Shown: positions 42,564 through 51,385, counted from the stretch's first letter. The stretch: DNA of 64,000 bases from Actinomadura macra NBRC 14102 (GCF_001552215.1 NZ_BCQT01000002.1:310001-374000); one strand, 5' to 3'. Numbers and translations are program-made. The notes: generated by a model not told the origin, from the sequence alone.

Positions 42564-44035
42564 CGACGGTGGCCGGCCCCCGGACGGAGTCCGCGTCCGG
42601 GCCGGGGCCGGGGGCGATGGCGGTCGTGCTGGTGCTGGTGCTCGGCGCGATCATGATCACGCTGGACACGACCGTCGTCAACGTGGCGATCAACCGGCTG
42701 TCGCAGGACTTCGACGCGCCGCTCGCGACCATCCAGTGGGTGGCGACCGGGTACTCGCTGGCGCTCGGCGCGGTCATCCCGAGCACCGCATGGGCGGTCG
42801 GACGGTTCGGCGCCCGCAGGCTGTACCTGGGGGCCATCGTCGCGTTCGCCGTGGGGTCGGTGCTCGCCGGGCTGGCGTGGAACATCGAGTCGCTCATCGC
42901 GTTCCGGGTCGTGCAGGGGCTCAGCGGCGGCATGGTGATGCCCGTCGGTATGACGATCCTGCTGCGGGTGGCGGGCCCGGAGCGGCTCGGGCGGCTGATG
43001 AGCACGCTCGGCCTGGCGATCCTCGTCGGTCCGCTGGCCGGTCCGGCGCTCGGCGGCTGGCTGATCGACGAGGTGTCGTGGCGGTGGATGTTCTTCATCA
43101 ACGTGCCGGTCGCGGTGGCGGTCGTGGCGCTCGGGATCCGGATGTTCCCCCGTGACGTCCCGGCGACCGCGCGCCCGCTGGACGTGCCGGGGCTGCTGAT
43201 GCTCTCCCCGGGCCTCGCCGCCCTGCTCTACGGCGTGACGACGGGCGGCGAGAGCGGGGAGTTCGGGGCGCCCGGAGTGCTGGTACCGCTGGTGGCGGGC
43301 GTGGTGCTGATCGCCGCGTTCGTACGGCGTGCGTTGACGGCCCGCAACCCGCTGATCGACCTCGGCCCGTTCCGGAACCGGACGTACGCGGCGGCCAGCG
43401 GGACGCTGACGCTGTTCGCGTTCGGCTACTTCGGGACGATGCTGCTGCTACCGCTGTACTTCCAGGTCGTCCGGGGCGAGAGCGCGACGGTGGCGGGGCT
43501 TCTCGGCATCCCGTTCGCACTGGGATCGGGGACGGCGATGCAGTTCGCGGGGCGGCTGATCGACCGGATCCCGGCGGGACGGCTCGTCCCGGTGGCGATC
43601 GCGACGGCGCTCACGGGATTCGCGCTGTTCACCTTCCAGCTCAGCGCGGATGCCTCGTACTGGGGGCTGTGCGGGGCGATGGTGTTGATGGGTGCGGGCG
43701 GTGGCGCGACGATGATGCCGACGATGACGACGGCGACCCGGGGCATGTCGCACGACCAGGCACCGGCGGCGAGCACGTCGGTGAACCTGGTCAACACGAC
43801 GTCCGCGGCGGTCGGGTTGGCGGTCACGTCGGTGGTGCTGTCGGCGTTCATGAGCGGGATCGTTCCGGACGACGGTGACGGGACGCTCCAGGCGCTGCAC
43901 CGGCTCAGCCCGCAGGGGCACGCCGCGATAGCGCAGCCTCTCTCGGACGCCTTCCAGCACACCTACCTGGTCGCGCTCGGGATCATGGCCCTTTCCCTCG
44001 TCCCGGCGCTGTTCCTGCCGAGGCGCAAGGTGTGA
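42560..44035 (+). CDS. DHA2-family (EmrB/QacA-like) MFS drug transporter
   Basis: The 491-residue protein has 14 hydrophobic helices. LDTTVVNVAINRLSQDF is the family motif D1 in helix 1, WVATGYSLALGAVIPSTAWAVGRFGARRLYL is motif A, and GLAILVGPLAGPALGGWLIDEVSWRWMFFINVP is motif C with the following loop. DHA2 proteins export drugs and dyes using protons. It is translationally coupled to the FMN reductase. A terminator follows. Confidence 0.93.
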   Translation: MTTVAGPRTESASGPGPGAMAVVLVLVLGAIMITLDTTVVNVAINRLSQDFDAPLATIQWVATGYSLALGAVIPSTAWAVGRFGARRLYLGAIVAFAVGSVLAGLAWNIESLIAFRVVQGLSGGMVMPVGMTILLRVAGPERLGRLMSTLGLAILVGPLAGPALGGWLIDEVSWRWMFFINVPVAVAVVALGIRMFPRDVPATARPLDVPGLLMLSPGLAALLYGVTTGGESGEFGAPGVLVPLVAGVVLIAAFVRRALTARNPLIDLGPFRNRTYAAASGTLTLFAFGYFGTMLLLPLYFQVVRGESATVAGLLGIPFALGSGTAMQFAGRLIDRIPAGRLVPVAIATALTGFALFTFQLSADASYWGLCGAMVLMGAGGGATMMPTMTTATRGMSHDQAPAASTSVNLVNTTSAAVGLAVTSVVLSAFMSGIVPDDGDGTLQALHRLSPQGHAAIAQPLSDAFQHTYLVALGIMALSLVPALFLPRRKV

Positions 44036-44046
44036 GGGGCACAAGG

Positions 44047-44075
44047 ACCCCGGCCCGGAGGTGCCGGGCCGGGGT
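44047..44075. terminator. Terminator between the MFS gene and the FAD oxidase gene
   Basis: ACCCCGGCCCGG at 44047-44058 pairs perfectly over 12 bases with CCGGGCCGGGGT at 44064-44075, loop five bases. It lies between convergent genes and could serve both. Confidence 0.7.
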
Positions 44076-44145
44076 TCTGCCGTGAGGGCGCGTGGAGGCC
44101 GGCTGGCCCTGCCGCCTCCGCGGGGCCTCGCGTCGTGGCGCGCTT

Positions 44146-45513
44146 CTACGCGGCGGGCGGGATGTTGTGGTTCAGACGGAACAGGTTGGCCGGGTCGTAG
44201 ACGGCCTTGAGCTGGGCGAGCCGCTGGTAGGTGGCCGGGGCGAACGCCTCGCGCACGCGTTCGGGTGTGGCGTCGGCGCCGAAGAGGAAGTTCAGGATCT
44301 GCCCGGACGAGTGCGGGCCCAGCAGTTCGCGGCAGCGGGTGTGCAGGGCGTGGACGGCGTCCTCGTCGGTGCCGGGTCCGAATTTGGACAGCACGCCGAT
44401 CAGGTATCCGGCGTCCCGGTTGCCGACCGCGTTCGGGACGGCGGGTGCCGCGGCGAGCGCCCCGCCCAGTTGCCGGATCTCGACGACGGCGCGGTCCGGT
44501 GCGCCTGGCCCGGCCAGGTCGAGAAGGGTTCGGACGACGTCCGCGCCGAGGTCCTTCACCACGATGTTCGTCGACGTGTACGCCATCGGGACGGGCGGCT
44601 CGTTGTGGATCGCGCCCGACTCGGTGTACGGCATGTCCGCGACGGTGTCGATCAGGCGGGGCCCGATCGCGCGCAGCGGTGCGACGAGCCGTTCGCCGTC
44701 GGCGCTGTCCCCCACGTAGGCGATGCGGACATGCGTGATATGCCGCCCGCGCAGCGGCTCGGGGAACGCCGGAACGTCGGGGACGGGTATCAGGGCGATC
44801 GACGAGGTCATCTCGTCCGGGACGGTGGCCGACCACGTCCGCCACGTCTCCATGACCTCGGAGCACAGGCCGGTGTCGAAGTAGAGGCCGCCGCCGTACA
44901 GCCGCTCGACCGGCAGGAGGCCGATCTCCAGGCCCGTCACCACGCCGAAGTTGGCCCGGCCGCCGAGCAGCGCCCAGAACAGGTCCGGGTCGCTCTCGGG
45001 CGTCACGTGCCGGAGCCGCGCGTCGGCGGTGACGACGTCGACGGAGCGGACGTGGTCGGCGGCGCTGCCGTACTTGCGGGACATCAGCCCGATCCCGCCG
45101 CCGAGAACGTAGGAGACCGCCCCCACGCCCGGCGCCGATCCGCTCAGCGGCGCTAGCCCGTGGGCCGCGGCCTCGGGGACGACCTCGGCCCATCGCACGC
45201 CCGCCTCGATCCAGGCGGTGCGGGCCTCGGCGTCGACACGCAGACCGGTCATCCGGCGGGTGCTGATCAGCAGCCCGCCGCCGGCGCCCGCCGGCAGCCC
45301 GTGCCCGGTGTTCTGCACGGCGACCGGCAGCCCGTGCCCGGCCGCGTACTCGACCGCGGCCCGCACGTCCTCGGCGTCCACCGCTCCGACGATCACGTCC
45401 GGACGGTGCGGGCCCGCCAGCTGGAACCCCGAGCGCTCGTCGTCGTAGCCTTCGCCGCCCGGTTCGAAGATCGGTCCCGTGATCGTGGCGGCCAGCGTTC
45501 CGTGCGTGCTCAT
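44146..45513 (-). CDS. FAD-binding (BBE-type) oxidoreductase
   Basis: The 455-residue protein has an FAD-binding type 4 domain: VAVQNTGHGLPAGAGGGLLISTRRM with the His that is often covalently linked to FAD, and GVGAVSYVLGGGIGLMSRKYGSAADHV. It ends with the berberine-bridge-like segment YQRLAQLKAVYDPANLFRLNHNIPP. These enzymes oxidise sugars, alkaloids or polyketides. There is no signal peptide. An inverted repeat (TCTTGG/CCAAGA) upstream may be its operator. Confidence 0.9.
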   Translation of the reverse strand: MSTHGTLAATITGPIFEPGGEGYDDERSGFQLAGPHRPDVIVGAVDAEDVRAAVEYAAGHGLPVAVQNTGHGLPAGAGGGLLISTRRMTGLRVDAEARTAWIEAGVRWAEVVPEAAAHGLAPLSGSAPGVGAVSYVLGGGIGLMSRKYGSAADHVRSVDVVTADARLRHVTPESDPDLFWALLGGRANFGVVTGLEIGLLPVERLYGGGLYFDTGLCSEVMETWRTWSATVPDEMTSSIALIPVPDVPAFPEPLRGRHITHVRIAYVGDSADGERLVAPLRAIGPRLIDTVADMPYTESGAIHNEPPVPMAYTSTNIVVKDLGADVVRTLLDLAGPGAPDRAVVEIRQLGGALAAAPAVPNAVGNRDAGYLIGVLSKFGPGTDEDAVHALHTRCRELLGPHSSGQILNFLFGADATPERVREAFAPATYQRLAQLKAVYDPANLFRLNHNIPPAA

Positions 45514-45552
45514 GGGGTCCCCCTCAGGTCGTTCGCCTTGCTCCCACCTCCA

Positions 45553-45574
45553 TCTTGGGTAGCACGATCCAAGA
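45553..45574. promoter_or_regulatory. Inverted repeat upstream of the FAD oxidase gene
   Basis: TCTTGG (45553-45558) and CCAAGA (45569-45574) are perfect arms around ten bases, 40 bases before the oxidase start. A second CCAAGA-like sequence follows at about 45578. It is a plausible operator for an unidentified regulator. Confidence 0.4.
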
Positions 45575-45628
45575 AGTCCAAGAGATAGATCTTCTGAGAT
45601 CGAGCAGGAATGCTTATGGCTCTGTCGG

Positions 45629-46435
45629 TCAGAGCTCCTTCAGGTAGCCCGAGTCCACGGCGAACTCCGCGCCCGTCGTGTTCGCCGAACGCGGGGACGC
45701 CAGCAGGGCCACCACGTCCGCGACCTCCTGCGGGTCAGCGAGCCGGCCCGTGGTCAGGTTCATCATCTCGGGCGCGACGCTGTCCAGCACGGCGTCGCGG
45801 TCGGCGCCGGTGGCACCGGCGAGGACGTCGGCCGCACCGCCTTCCTTCGTCCACCACGCCGTCCGGACGGGGCCGGGCGAGACCGTGTTCACGCGCACAC
45901 CCTGCGGGGCGAACTCCTCCGACAGCCCCTTCGTCATGTTGTTGAGCGCCGCCTTGGCCGCGTTGTAGTCGAAGTTCATCGGGCCCGGGCGGCGCGCGTT
46001 CCCGGACGAGATGTTCACGATCGCCGCCGCGTCGCTCTCCAGCAGGTGCGGCAGGGCCGCGCGTACGATCCGCACGACGGCGAACAGGTTGAACTCGAAC
46101 ATCTCGCGCCAGTCGGCGTCCGTCGGCGTCAGGAAGCCGAAGCGCGGCAGGGTCGCGCCGGGCGGCGGACCGCCCGCGTTGTTGACCACCACGTCCAGCC
46201 CGCCGAACGCCTCCACCGCGCGCTGCACCGCGACGGCGGGGGCGGCCGGGTCCATCAGGTCCGCCGGGACGTGCAGCAGGTTCGGTCCGGCGAGCGCGTC
46301 GAGGTCGGCGCCGGACGTGCGGGACACGGCGGCCACGCGGGCGCCCTCGTCCAGCAGGGTCCGGGTGACGGCCAGCCCGATCCCCTTCGAGGCGCCGGTG
46401 ACGACCGCCACGCGGCCGGTGAGCTGCATGTCCAT
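45629..46435 (-). CDS. Short-chain dehydrogenase/reductase
   Basis: The 268-residue protein is a classical SDR: VVTGASKGIGLAV binds the NAD(P) diphosphate, VVNNAGG is the structural NNAG motif, IVNISSGNAR carries the catalytic Ser, and FDYNAAKAALNN the YxxxK pair. SPGPVRTAWW follows the active site. The substrate is unknown. The ATG at 46435 (MDMQLTGRVAVV) is preceded by GAGGAGAGG. The gene is oriented with the FAD oxidase gene and could be linked metabolically. Confidence 0.92.
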   Translation of the reverse strand: MDMQLTGRVAVVTGASKGIGLAVTRTLLDEGARVAAVSRTSGADLDALAGPNLLHVPADLMDPAAPAVAVQRAVEAFGGLDVVVNNAGGPPPGATLPRFGFLTPTDADWREMFEFNLFAVVRIVRAALPHLLESDAAAIVNISSGNARRPGPMNFDYNAAKAALNNMTKGLSEEFAPQGVRVNTVSPGPVRTAWWTKEGGAADVLAGATGADRDAVLDSVAPEMMNLTTGRLADPQEVADVVALLASPRSANTTGAEFAVDSGYLKEL

Positions 46436-46558
46436 GGAGTTCCTCTCCTCGGTGCGCGCGCCCGGCCGGGCGCGCTGCCCTCCATGAACCCCGTCCACTA
46501 CATGCGGGTTGCGGGGGAGATGTGCTTGTGGGGAGAGCGAGGTGATCGGCGGCGGCCG

Positions 46559-47020
46559 TCAGGCATCGTCCAGCCGGCTCAGGACGGTGTTGTGGACATG
46601 CTGGAAGATCACCGACGTGCGGAATCCGGCGATCTCCTTGCGCTTGCTGAGCCCGTCCAGCAGGAACGCGTGCAGATGGTCGAGGTCCTGGACACCGACG
46701 TGCAGCACCAGGTCGTCGCCGCCCGCGACCACGAACACGCCGATCACTTCCGGCATCCCGGACACGTAGTCCTTGAAGGTGTTGATGACCGTCCGGCTGA
46801 GCGGGCGGACCTGGATGGCCACCAGCGCCTGGACCGCGCGGTTGAGCGCCGCCGGGCTGATGTCGGCGTGGTATCCGCGGATCACACCGCGCCGCGTCAG
46901 TGACCGGACCCGTTCGAGGCACGTCGAGGGCGCGATGCCGAGCGTCCGGGCCAGTTCGCGGTTGGACTGCCGAGCATCTGTCTGGAGAAGCCGCACGATC
47001 TCCGCATCAAGTTCGTCCAT
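46559..47020 (-). CDS. Lrp/AsnC-family transcriptional regulator
   Basis: The 153-residue protein has an N-terminal helix-turn-helix (DAEIVRLLQTDARQSNRELARTLGIAPSTCLERVRSLTRRGVI) and a C-terminal RAM ligand domain. The family senses amino acids and regulates their transport or metabolism. It diverges from an amino-acid permease gene with about 100 bases between, which is a typical regulator-target pair. Confidence 0.93.
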   Translation of the reverse strand: MDELDAEIVRLLQTDARQSNRELARTLGIAPSTCLERVRSLTRRGVIRGYHADISPAALNRAVQALVAIQVRPLSRTVINTFKDYVSGMPEVIGVFVVAGGDDLVLHVGVQDLDHLHAFLLDGLSKRKEIAGFRTSVIFQHVHNTVLSRLDDA

Positions 47021-47123
47021 GACGGGATTATCGGGGCGATTCCGATCGAACGTTCATCTGAGCCCGGCCAAACCCGTACAGATGGCTACTTTCAACCCGG
47101 GACGTCGATCGATCGGAGGGGAA

Positions 47124-48422
47124 ATGGACCGTTCAAGCGGCCACAGGCTCGGCCTCGGCCAGGGCACCGCGCTGTTCGTCGGCGCGGTGCTCGGACCGGG
47201 CGTGCTGGCCCTGCCGCACCTGGCGGCGGCAGCGGCCGGGCCGTCCTCGATCGTGGCGTGGACCGCGCTGCTCGCGCTGAGCGTGCCGGTCGCGCTGACG
47301 TTCGCGGCGCTCGGCGCCCGCCATCCGGACGCGGGCGGCGTCGCCACCTTCGCCGCCCGCGCGTTCGGGCCCCGGCCCGCGCTGGTCGCGGGCTTCTGCT
47401 TCTACGGCGTCGTGCCGGTCGGCGTGCTGGCGGGCGCGATGATCGGCGGCGACCACGTGGCGTCCGCCGCCGGTGCCGGGCGGCCCGGGGCGGCCGGCGT
47501 GACGGTGGCGCTGCTGCTCGCCGCCTTCGCCGCCAACCACGGCGGCCTGCGGTTGTCCGGCCGGATCCAGCTCGTCCTCGTCGCGGTGCTGGCGGCGCTG
47601 CTGGTCGTCGCGACCCTGGCCTCCGCGCCGCACATCCGCGCGGACAACTTCACCCCGTTCACCCCGCACGGACCGCTCGGCGTCGCGCATGCGGCCGGGG
47701 TCCTGTTCTTCGCGTTCGCGGGCTGGGAGGCGGCGAGCCACCTGTCCGCGGACTTCGCCGACCCGCGCAGACTGCTGCCCCGTGCGACCGCGCTCACCCT
47801 CGCCATCGTCGGCGTGCTCTACCTCGGCCTCGCGGTCACGGTGACGGGCGTCCTCGGCGACCGTGCCGCGTCCTCACCGGTGCCGCTCGCGCTGCTGCTC
47901 GCGGACGGGATCGGCGGCGCCGCGGCCCGTCCGGTGACGGCGGCGGCCGCGCTCGTGCTCAGCTTCGTCGCGATGAACACCTACATCGCGGGTGGTGCGC
48001 GCCTCGGCGCCGCGCTCGCCCGCGACGGCGCGCTGCCCGCCCGCCTCGCCCGCGGCTCGGCCGGCGGGCAGGTCCCGCGCCGGAGCCTGGCCCTGCTCGC
48101 CGTGCTGACGGCGGCGCTCTGCGTGGCGGTCCTGGCCACCGGCGCGGGTCTGGACCCGCTGATGCGCGTCACCGCCGCCTGCCTGGCGACCGTCACCCTC
48201 ATCGGCATGGCGTCCGCCACCCGGCTCCTTCCCGGACGGGGACGGACACTGGCCCGCGCGGGCACCGTCTTCACCGGCGTGGTGCTCCTGTCCTGCGGGT
48301 TCTACCTGGTGGTTCCCGCCGCCCTGGCCGCGATGGCGCTCCGTCGCGGCGTCCGGACGAGTCCCGCGCCGTCCGAACCGGACGTGGAGGGTCCCCCGGC
48401 CCTCGCAACCCCCCGCGCCTGA
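47124..48422 (+). CDS. APC-superfamily amino-acid permease
   Basis: The 432-residue protein has about twelve membrane helices, starting with GQGTALFVGAVLGPGVLALPHLAA, the unwound helix 1 motif (G-x-G-x-G type) of the APC family, and FFAFAGWEAASHLSADFADPRRLLPRA in helix 6 and after. The size and pattern resemble YjeH-like amino-acid exporters. The ATG at 47124 follows GGAGGGG. The divergent Lrp gene probably controls it. Confidence 0.87.
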   Translation: MDRSSGHRLGLGQGTALFVGAVLGPGVLALPHLAAAAAGPSSIVAWTALLALSVPVALTFAALGARHPDAGGVATFAARAFGPRPALVAGFCFYGVVPVGVLAGAMIGGDHVASAAGAGRPGAAGVTVALLLAAFAANHGGLRLSGRIQLVLVAVLAALLVVATLASAPHIRADNFTPFTPHGPLGVAHAAGVLFFAFAGWEAASHLSADFADPRRLLPRATALTLAIVGVLYLGLAVTVTGVLGDRAASSPVPLALLLADGIGGAAARPVTAAAALVLSFVAMNTYIAGGARLGAALARDGALPARLARGSAGGQVPRRSLALLAVLTAALCVAVLATGAGLDPLMRVTAACLATVTLIGMASATRLLPGRGRTLARAGTVFTGVVLLSCGFYLVVPAALAAMALRRGVRTSPAPSEPDVEGPPALATPRA

Positions 48423-48432
48423 GAACCGGCTG

Positions 48433-48693
48433 TCATCCCGCTCCGGTCCGGCGCTGCTGGATCTGCCGCAAGGCCAGCAGCCCGCCGACGCCGGGGACGA
48501 CGGCGCGCAGCCGTATCCCGGGGAACGCCGCCTCCGGGACCATCCAGGTCACCGCGATGACGACGAGGTAGCAGGTGCCGTGCAGCGGCCCGCCGAGCGA
48601 CGTGATCGCCTCGGTGTGCACGGTGGCCAGGTTGATCAACAGGACGGCCAGGGAGACGGCCTCCAGGGCGGAGGCGATCCGCAGGGTGCGCAC
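48433..48693 (-). CDS. DUF3817-like small membrane protein
   Basis: The 86-residue protein has two or three hydrophobic segments with a leading LRIASALEAVSLAVLLINLATVH and GPLHGTCYLVVIA, which is the DUF3817 pattern of actinobacteria. Function is unknown. It lies 3 bases after the next membrane-protein gene on the same strand, so they are cotranscribed from the PadR-controlled divergent region. Confidence 0.75.
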   Translation of the reverse strand: MRTLRIASALEAVSLAVLLINLATVHTEAITSLGGPLHGTCYLVVIAVTWMVPEAAFPGIRLRAVVPGVGGLLALRQIQQRRTGAG

Positions 48694-48696
48694 GGG

Positions 48697-49155
48697 TCAC
48701 GCCCCCGTGGTGGAGCCGGGACGGACGATCATCAGCACGACGACCACCGCCCACAGCAGGTTGAACGTCCCGGTGAGCATGGCCAGCCGCGCCGCCTCCG
48801 CGCGGACGTTCGGCTCCGTGTCCGTCCGCGCGTCCGCCAGCAAGCGCCGCTGGCCGGGCAGGATCGCCAGCGCCAGCAGCGCCGCCGCGCCGGCGGTCAG
48901 CGCGACCGACGTCAGCAGCCAGACATCGGTCAGGACGCCGAGCCGGGCGCCGGTGGCGATCCCGAAGGCCGGGACGGCCAGCCCGACGACGGTGTACGCG
49001 CGGCACGTCCGGTGCAGGAACGCGGCGACCGGTCGCCCGTCCGGCTCCCGGGCGGCCTCCTGGACGAAGCGGGGGAACAGCGAGGCGGCCACCGCGATCG
49101 GCCCGATGGCCAGGATCGCCACCAGCACATGCACGCACAGCAAGAGCTTCGTCAC
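48697..49155 (-). CDS. Four-helix integral membrane protein (DUF2269-like)
   Basis: The 152-residue protein has four hydrophobic helices, beginning KLLLCVHVLVAILAIGPIAVAASLFPRF with a conserved His in helix 1, as in DUF2269-type proteins. Function is unknown. The GTG start lies 82 bases from the divergent PadR gene, and the repeats in that gap suggest PadR control. Confidence 0.7.
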   Translation of the reverse strand: MTKLLLCVHVLVAILAIGPIAVAASLFPRFVQEAAREPDGRPVAAFLHRTCRAYTVVGLAVPAFGIATGARLGVLTDVWLLTSVALTAGAAALLALAILPGQRRLLADARTDTEPNVRAEAARLAMLTGTFNLLWAVVVVLMIVRPGSTTGA

Positions 49156-49174
49156 CCTGACTCCTTGACTAGGA

Positions 49175-49217
49175 AGCCAATGTATTGGCTACCAATATGT
49201 AGCACACCAATACGTAG
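49175..49217. promoter_or_regulatory. PadR-type operator cluster
   Basis: AGCCAATGTATTGGCT at 49175-49190 is a perfect 16-base palindrome. ACCAATATGTAG (49191-49202) and ACCAATACGTAG (49206-49217) are direct repeats that follow it. All share CCAAT-x-x-GTA. They lie between the divergent starts, 20 bases from the PadR ATG, and are AT-rich relative to the genome. Confidence 0.7.
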
Positions 49218-49236
49218 GTGCGTAGACTGCCTGTTC

Positions 49237-49572
49237 ATGAAGGGTGACGCCGTACGCGGGCATCTGGACGGGCTGCTGCTGGCCGTCCTGGAAACGGGCC
49301 CGCTGCACGGGTACGCGATCATCGCCGCCGTACAGGACCGCAGCGACGGAGTCCTGGAGCTGCGCACCGGCACGATGTATCCGGCACTGAACCGGCTGGA
49401 GCGGCTCGGGCTGCTGCGCAGCAGTTGGCAGTCGGTCGGCGAACGCCGCCGCCGCTGCTACGAGCTGACCGACGCGGGACGCCGCAGCCTCGCCGATGAG
49501 CGCGCGGCCTGGCGCGAGTTCACCACCGCGATCGGTTCCGTCCTCCACCCCGCACCCGGGCCGGCGACATGA
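49237..49572 (+). CDS. PadR-family transcriptional regulator
   Basis: The 111-residue protein has the PadR winged helix: HLDGLLLAVLETGPLHGYAIIAAVQD and ELRTGTMYPALNRLERLGLLRSSWQ. It is a short PadR without the long C-terminal dimer helix region beyond about 30 residues. It overlaps the next gene (ATGA) and probably represses its own operon and the divergent membrane genes. Confidence 0.92.
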   Translation: MKGDAVRGHLDGLLLAVLETGPLHGYAIIAAVQDRSDGVLELRTGTMYPALNRLERLGLLRSSWQSVGERRRRCYELTDAGRRSLADERAAWREFTTAIGSVLHPAPGPAT

Positions 49573-50246
49573 CGCACCATCCCATCGACGAACTCGTCAC
49601 GGCCCTGACAGCCGAACTCCAGGGACCCGCGCGCCTCAAGGCACGGATGCTGGACGAGGTCCGCGACGGCCTCACCGACGCCGCCGCCGACCTTGCCCAC
49701 GACGGCGCACCCGAGGACGAGGCCGTCCGCCAGGCGGTCCGCGAGTTCGGCGCGGTCGAGGAGATCGCGCCGGTCTTCCAGCGGGAACTGACCATCGCGC
49801 AGGCCCGCCACACCGCCCGCGCCGTCGCGCTCACCGTCCCGGCGCTGCTCGGCTGCTGGTACCTGGTGGAGACGACCGGCCAGGGCCGGCATCTGCCCGG
49901 TCCCGTCCAACTCCTGGCCGCCCACCTGGGCGGTGTCGCGGCGCTCACCGCCCTCCTGGCCGCGGCGTCCCTCGCCGCCACCGGCGCCCTCGCCCGCCGC
50001 CTCCCCGTCCCCGACCGGCTGCCGCTGGTCATGGCGTGGACCGGCACCACCGCCTGTGTCGCCCTCGCGATCAGCGCGCTGACCCTCACCGGCGCCTCGA
50101 TCATGGCCACCGACTGGCCGCTCACCCTGCTCATCGGCGCGCTCACCATCGTCGCGCACGCCAGGATCGCCGCCTCGGCCCGCGCCTGCCGCCGCTGCGC
50201 CCGCCTGCCGGGCATCCCCCCGGCGATCTCCCCGCTATACGGCTGA
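49569..50246 (+). CDS. Membrane protein with permease-prefix domain
   Basis: The 225-residue protein has a cytoplasmic N-terminal helical domain (HPIDELVTALTAELQGPARLKARMLDEVRDGLTDAA...) of the type found before permease domains in PadR-linked genes, then four or five membrane helices. Its gene is coupled to padR by a 4-base overlap, which is a very common layout. It may pass membrane or envelope state to the regulator; that is inference. Confidence 0.8.
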   Translation: MTHHPIDELVTALTAELQGPARLKARMLDEVRDGLTDAAADLAHDGAPEDEAVRQAVREFGAVEEIAPVFQRELTIAQARHTARAVALTVPALLGCWYLVETTGQGRHLPGPVQLLAAHLGGVAALTALLAAASLAATGALARRLPVPDRLPLVMAWTGTTACVALAISALTLTGASIMATDWPLTLLIGALTIVAHARIAASARACRRCARLPGIPPAISPLYG

Positions 50247-50834
50247 GCCCGGACGGTCCGCCCCGAGCACACGCAGCAGGCTGGTCCGCAGCGCGTTCGC
50301 CGCCTCCGCGCCGGACATCCGGCCCGCCTCCCGCTCCTCGCTCGCGGCATGTCCGAGCTTGACGACGACCGAGGCCAGCCAGCCGGCCGGCAGCCCGCCG
50401 TCGAACTCCCCGCTGCGCTGGCCGCGTCCGATCACCCGGGTGAGCCGCTCGACGACCGGCGTGTGCAGCTCATGATCGTCCTGCGCGCTGAGGTTCAGCG
50501 TGCCGATCTTCTGGAGCAGGACGGGATAGCGCCCGGCCGTCCGTCCACCAGCGTCGATGAGCCGTAGCAGCGCCTCGATGGCCGGCCCCTCGTCCAGGCC
50601 GGCGGCGTCCATGGCGGCAACGGCCTCCTCGGTCAGCCGGGCGAGGGCCGCCACCAGCAGCCGCTCCCGCGAGGGGAAATGCGCGTAGACGGTCTGGCGG
50701 GTCACGCCCGCGCCGGCCGCGATGGCCTCGACGCTGATGTCCGGCTCGACGTTGAGGAGCCGCACCGCCGCGTCCAGGATCGCCGCCCTGCTCCGCCGGG
50801 CGTCGGCCCGCCGGTTCCGTCCGGGGTACGTCAT
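50235..50834 (-). CDS. TetR-family transcriptional regulator
   Basis: The 199-residue protein has a TetR N-terminus: RAAILDAAVRLLNVEPDISVEAIAAGAGVTRQTVYAHFPSRERLLVAAL. The C-terminal domain is of TetR_C type with no known ligand. The start is the ATG at 50834 (MTYPGRNRR). Its last 12 bases overlap the convergent membrane gene. It diverges from a small gene plus a CopZ-like gene, and an operator-like palindrome lies between. Confidence 0.88.
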   Translation of the reverse strand: MTYPGRNRRADARRSRAAILDAAVRLLNVEPDISVEAIAAGAGVTRQTVYAHFPSRERLLVAALARLTEEAVAAMDAAGLDEGPAIEALLRLIDAGGRTAGRYPVLLQKIGTLNLSAQDDHELHTPVVERLTRVIGRGQRSGEFDGGLPAGWLASVVVKLGHAASEEREAGRMSGAEAANALRTSLLRVLGADRPGSAV

Positions 50835-50868
50835 CTCATACACCTTGTCAAAGTTATCGCCGCTCCAT

Positions 50869-50887
50869 ATCTTACAAGCCGTAAGAT
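50869..50887. promoter_or_regulatory. TetR operator candidate
   Basis: ATCTTAC and GTAAGAT are perfect seven-base arms around AAGCC. The site lies 34 bases upstream of the tetR start and 22 bases upstream of the divergent small gene, where it would block both promoters. Confidence 0.7.
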
Positions 50888-50909
50888 TTATTTCCGAGCC
50901 AGGAGCCCC

Positions 50910-51128
50910 ATGGACCACGGCACCGACCCCGCAGAGTTCCTCACGGTGGCGGACGGCCATCGGATCGATCGGGCCACGCCTATCGCGCACACCCGTCCGG
51001 TGCGCAAGAACCGTGCCACCAGCCGGATGGAGATGCACGAAGCCCTGTTGAACGGCGACCGCCTCGCCGCGCCCTACACCCGCACCACGACCCCGGAATC
51101 CCCGACCGCACAGGAGGCATCCGCATGA
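50910..51128 (+). CDS. Small hypothetical protein upstream of a CopZ-like gene
   Basis: The 72-residue product has no membrane helix and no cysteine. It begins MDHGTDPAEFLTVADGHR and carries a basic middle (RPVRKNRATSRMEMHEALL). The ATG follows AGGAG by four bases, and its stop overlaps the ATG of the CopZ-like gene (ATGA). Those two facts make it a real gene in my view, although I do not recognise a family. The divergent TetR probably controls it. Confidence 0.6.
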   Translation: MDHGTDPAEFLTVADGHRIDRATPIAHTRPVRKNRATSRMEMHEALLNGDRLAAPYTRTTTPESPTAQEASA

Positions 51129-51340
51129 CCGAGAGCACCTACAGCGTCAGCGGCATGACCTGCGGACACTGCGCCGCCTTCGTCACCGAGGAAGTCGAGC
51201 GCATCACCGGCGTCACCGCCGTGCGGGTGGACGTCGAGAACGGCAGGCTCTCGGTGACCAGCGACGACCCGCTGGCGATCACCGACGTCCGCGCCGCGGT
51301 CGAGGAGGCGGGCTACGCCCTGGCCACCCCGGTCACCTGA
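51125..51340 (+). CDS. HMA-domain metal chaperone (second CopZ-like)
   Basis: The 71-residue protein is one HMA domain with MTCGHC and about 60% identity by eye to the copZ product at 28.3 kb (for example STYSVSGMTCGHC against ATYTVTGMTCGHC, and AVEEAGY near the end). It probably binds Cu(I) or another soft metal. Unlike the first copy it lacks an adjacent ATPase gene and CsoR-like site; it is preceded by the 72-residue gene and a TetR regulator. Confidence 0.9.
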   Translation: MTESTYSVSGMTCGHCAAFVTEEVERITGVTAVRVDVENGRLSVTSDDPLAITDVRAAVEEAGYALATPVT

Positions 51341-51385
51341 GCCGCGACCCGCCGCGGGCGCGTCCGGAACAGCTGGTGAAGGGGC

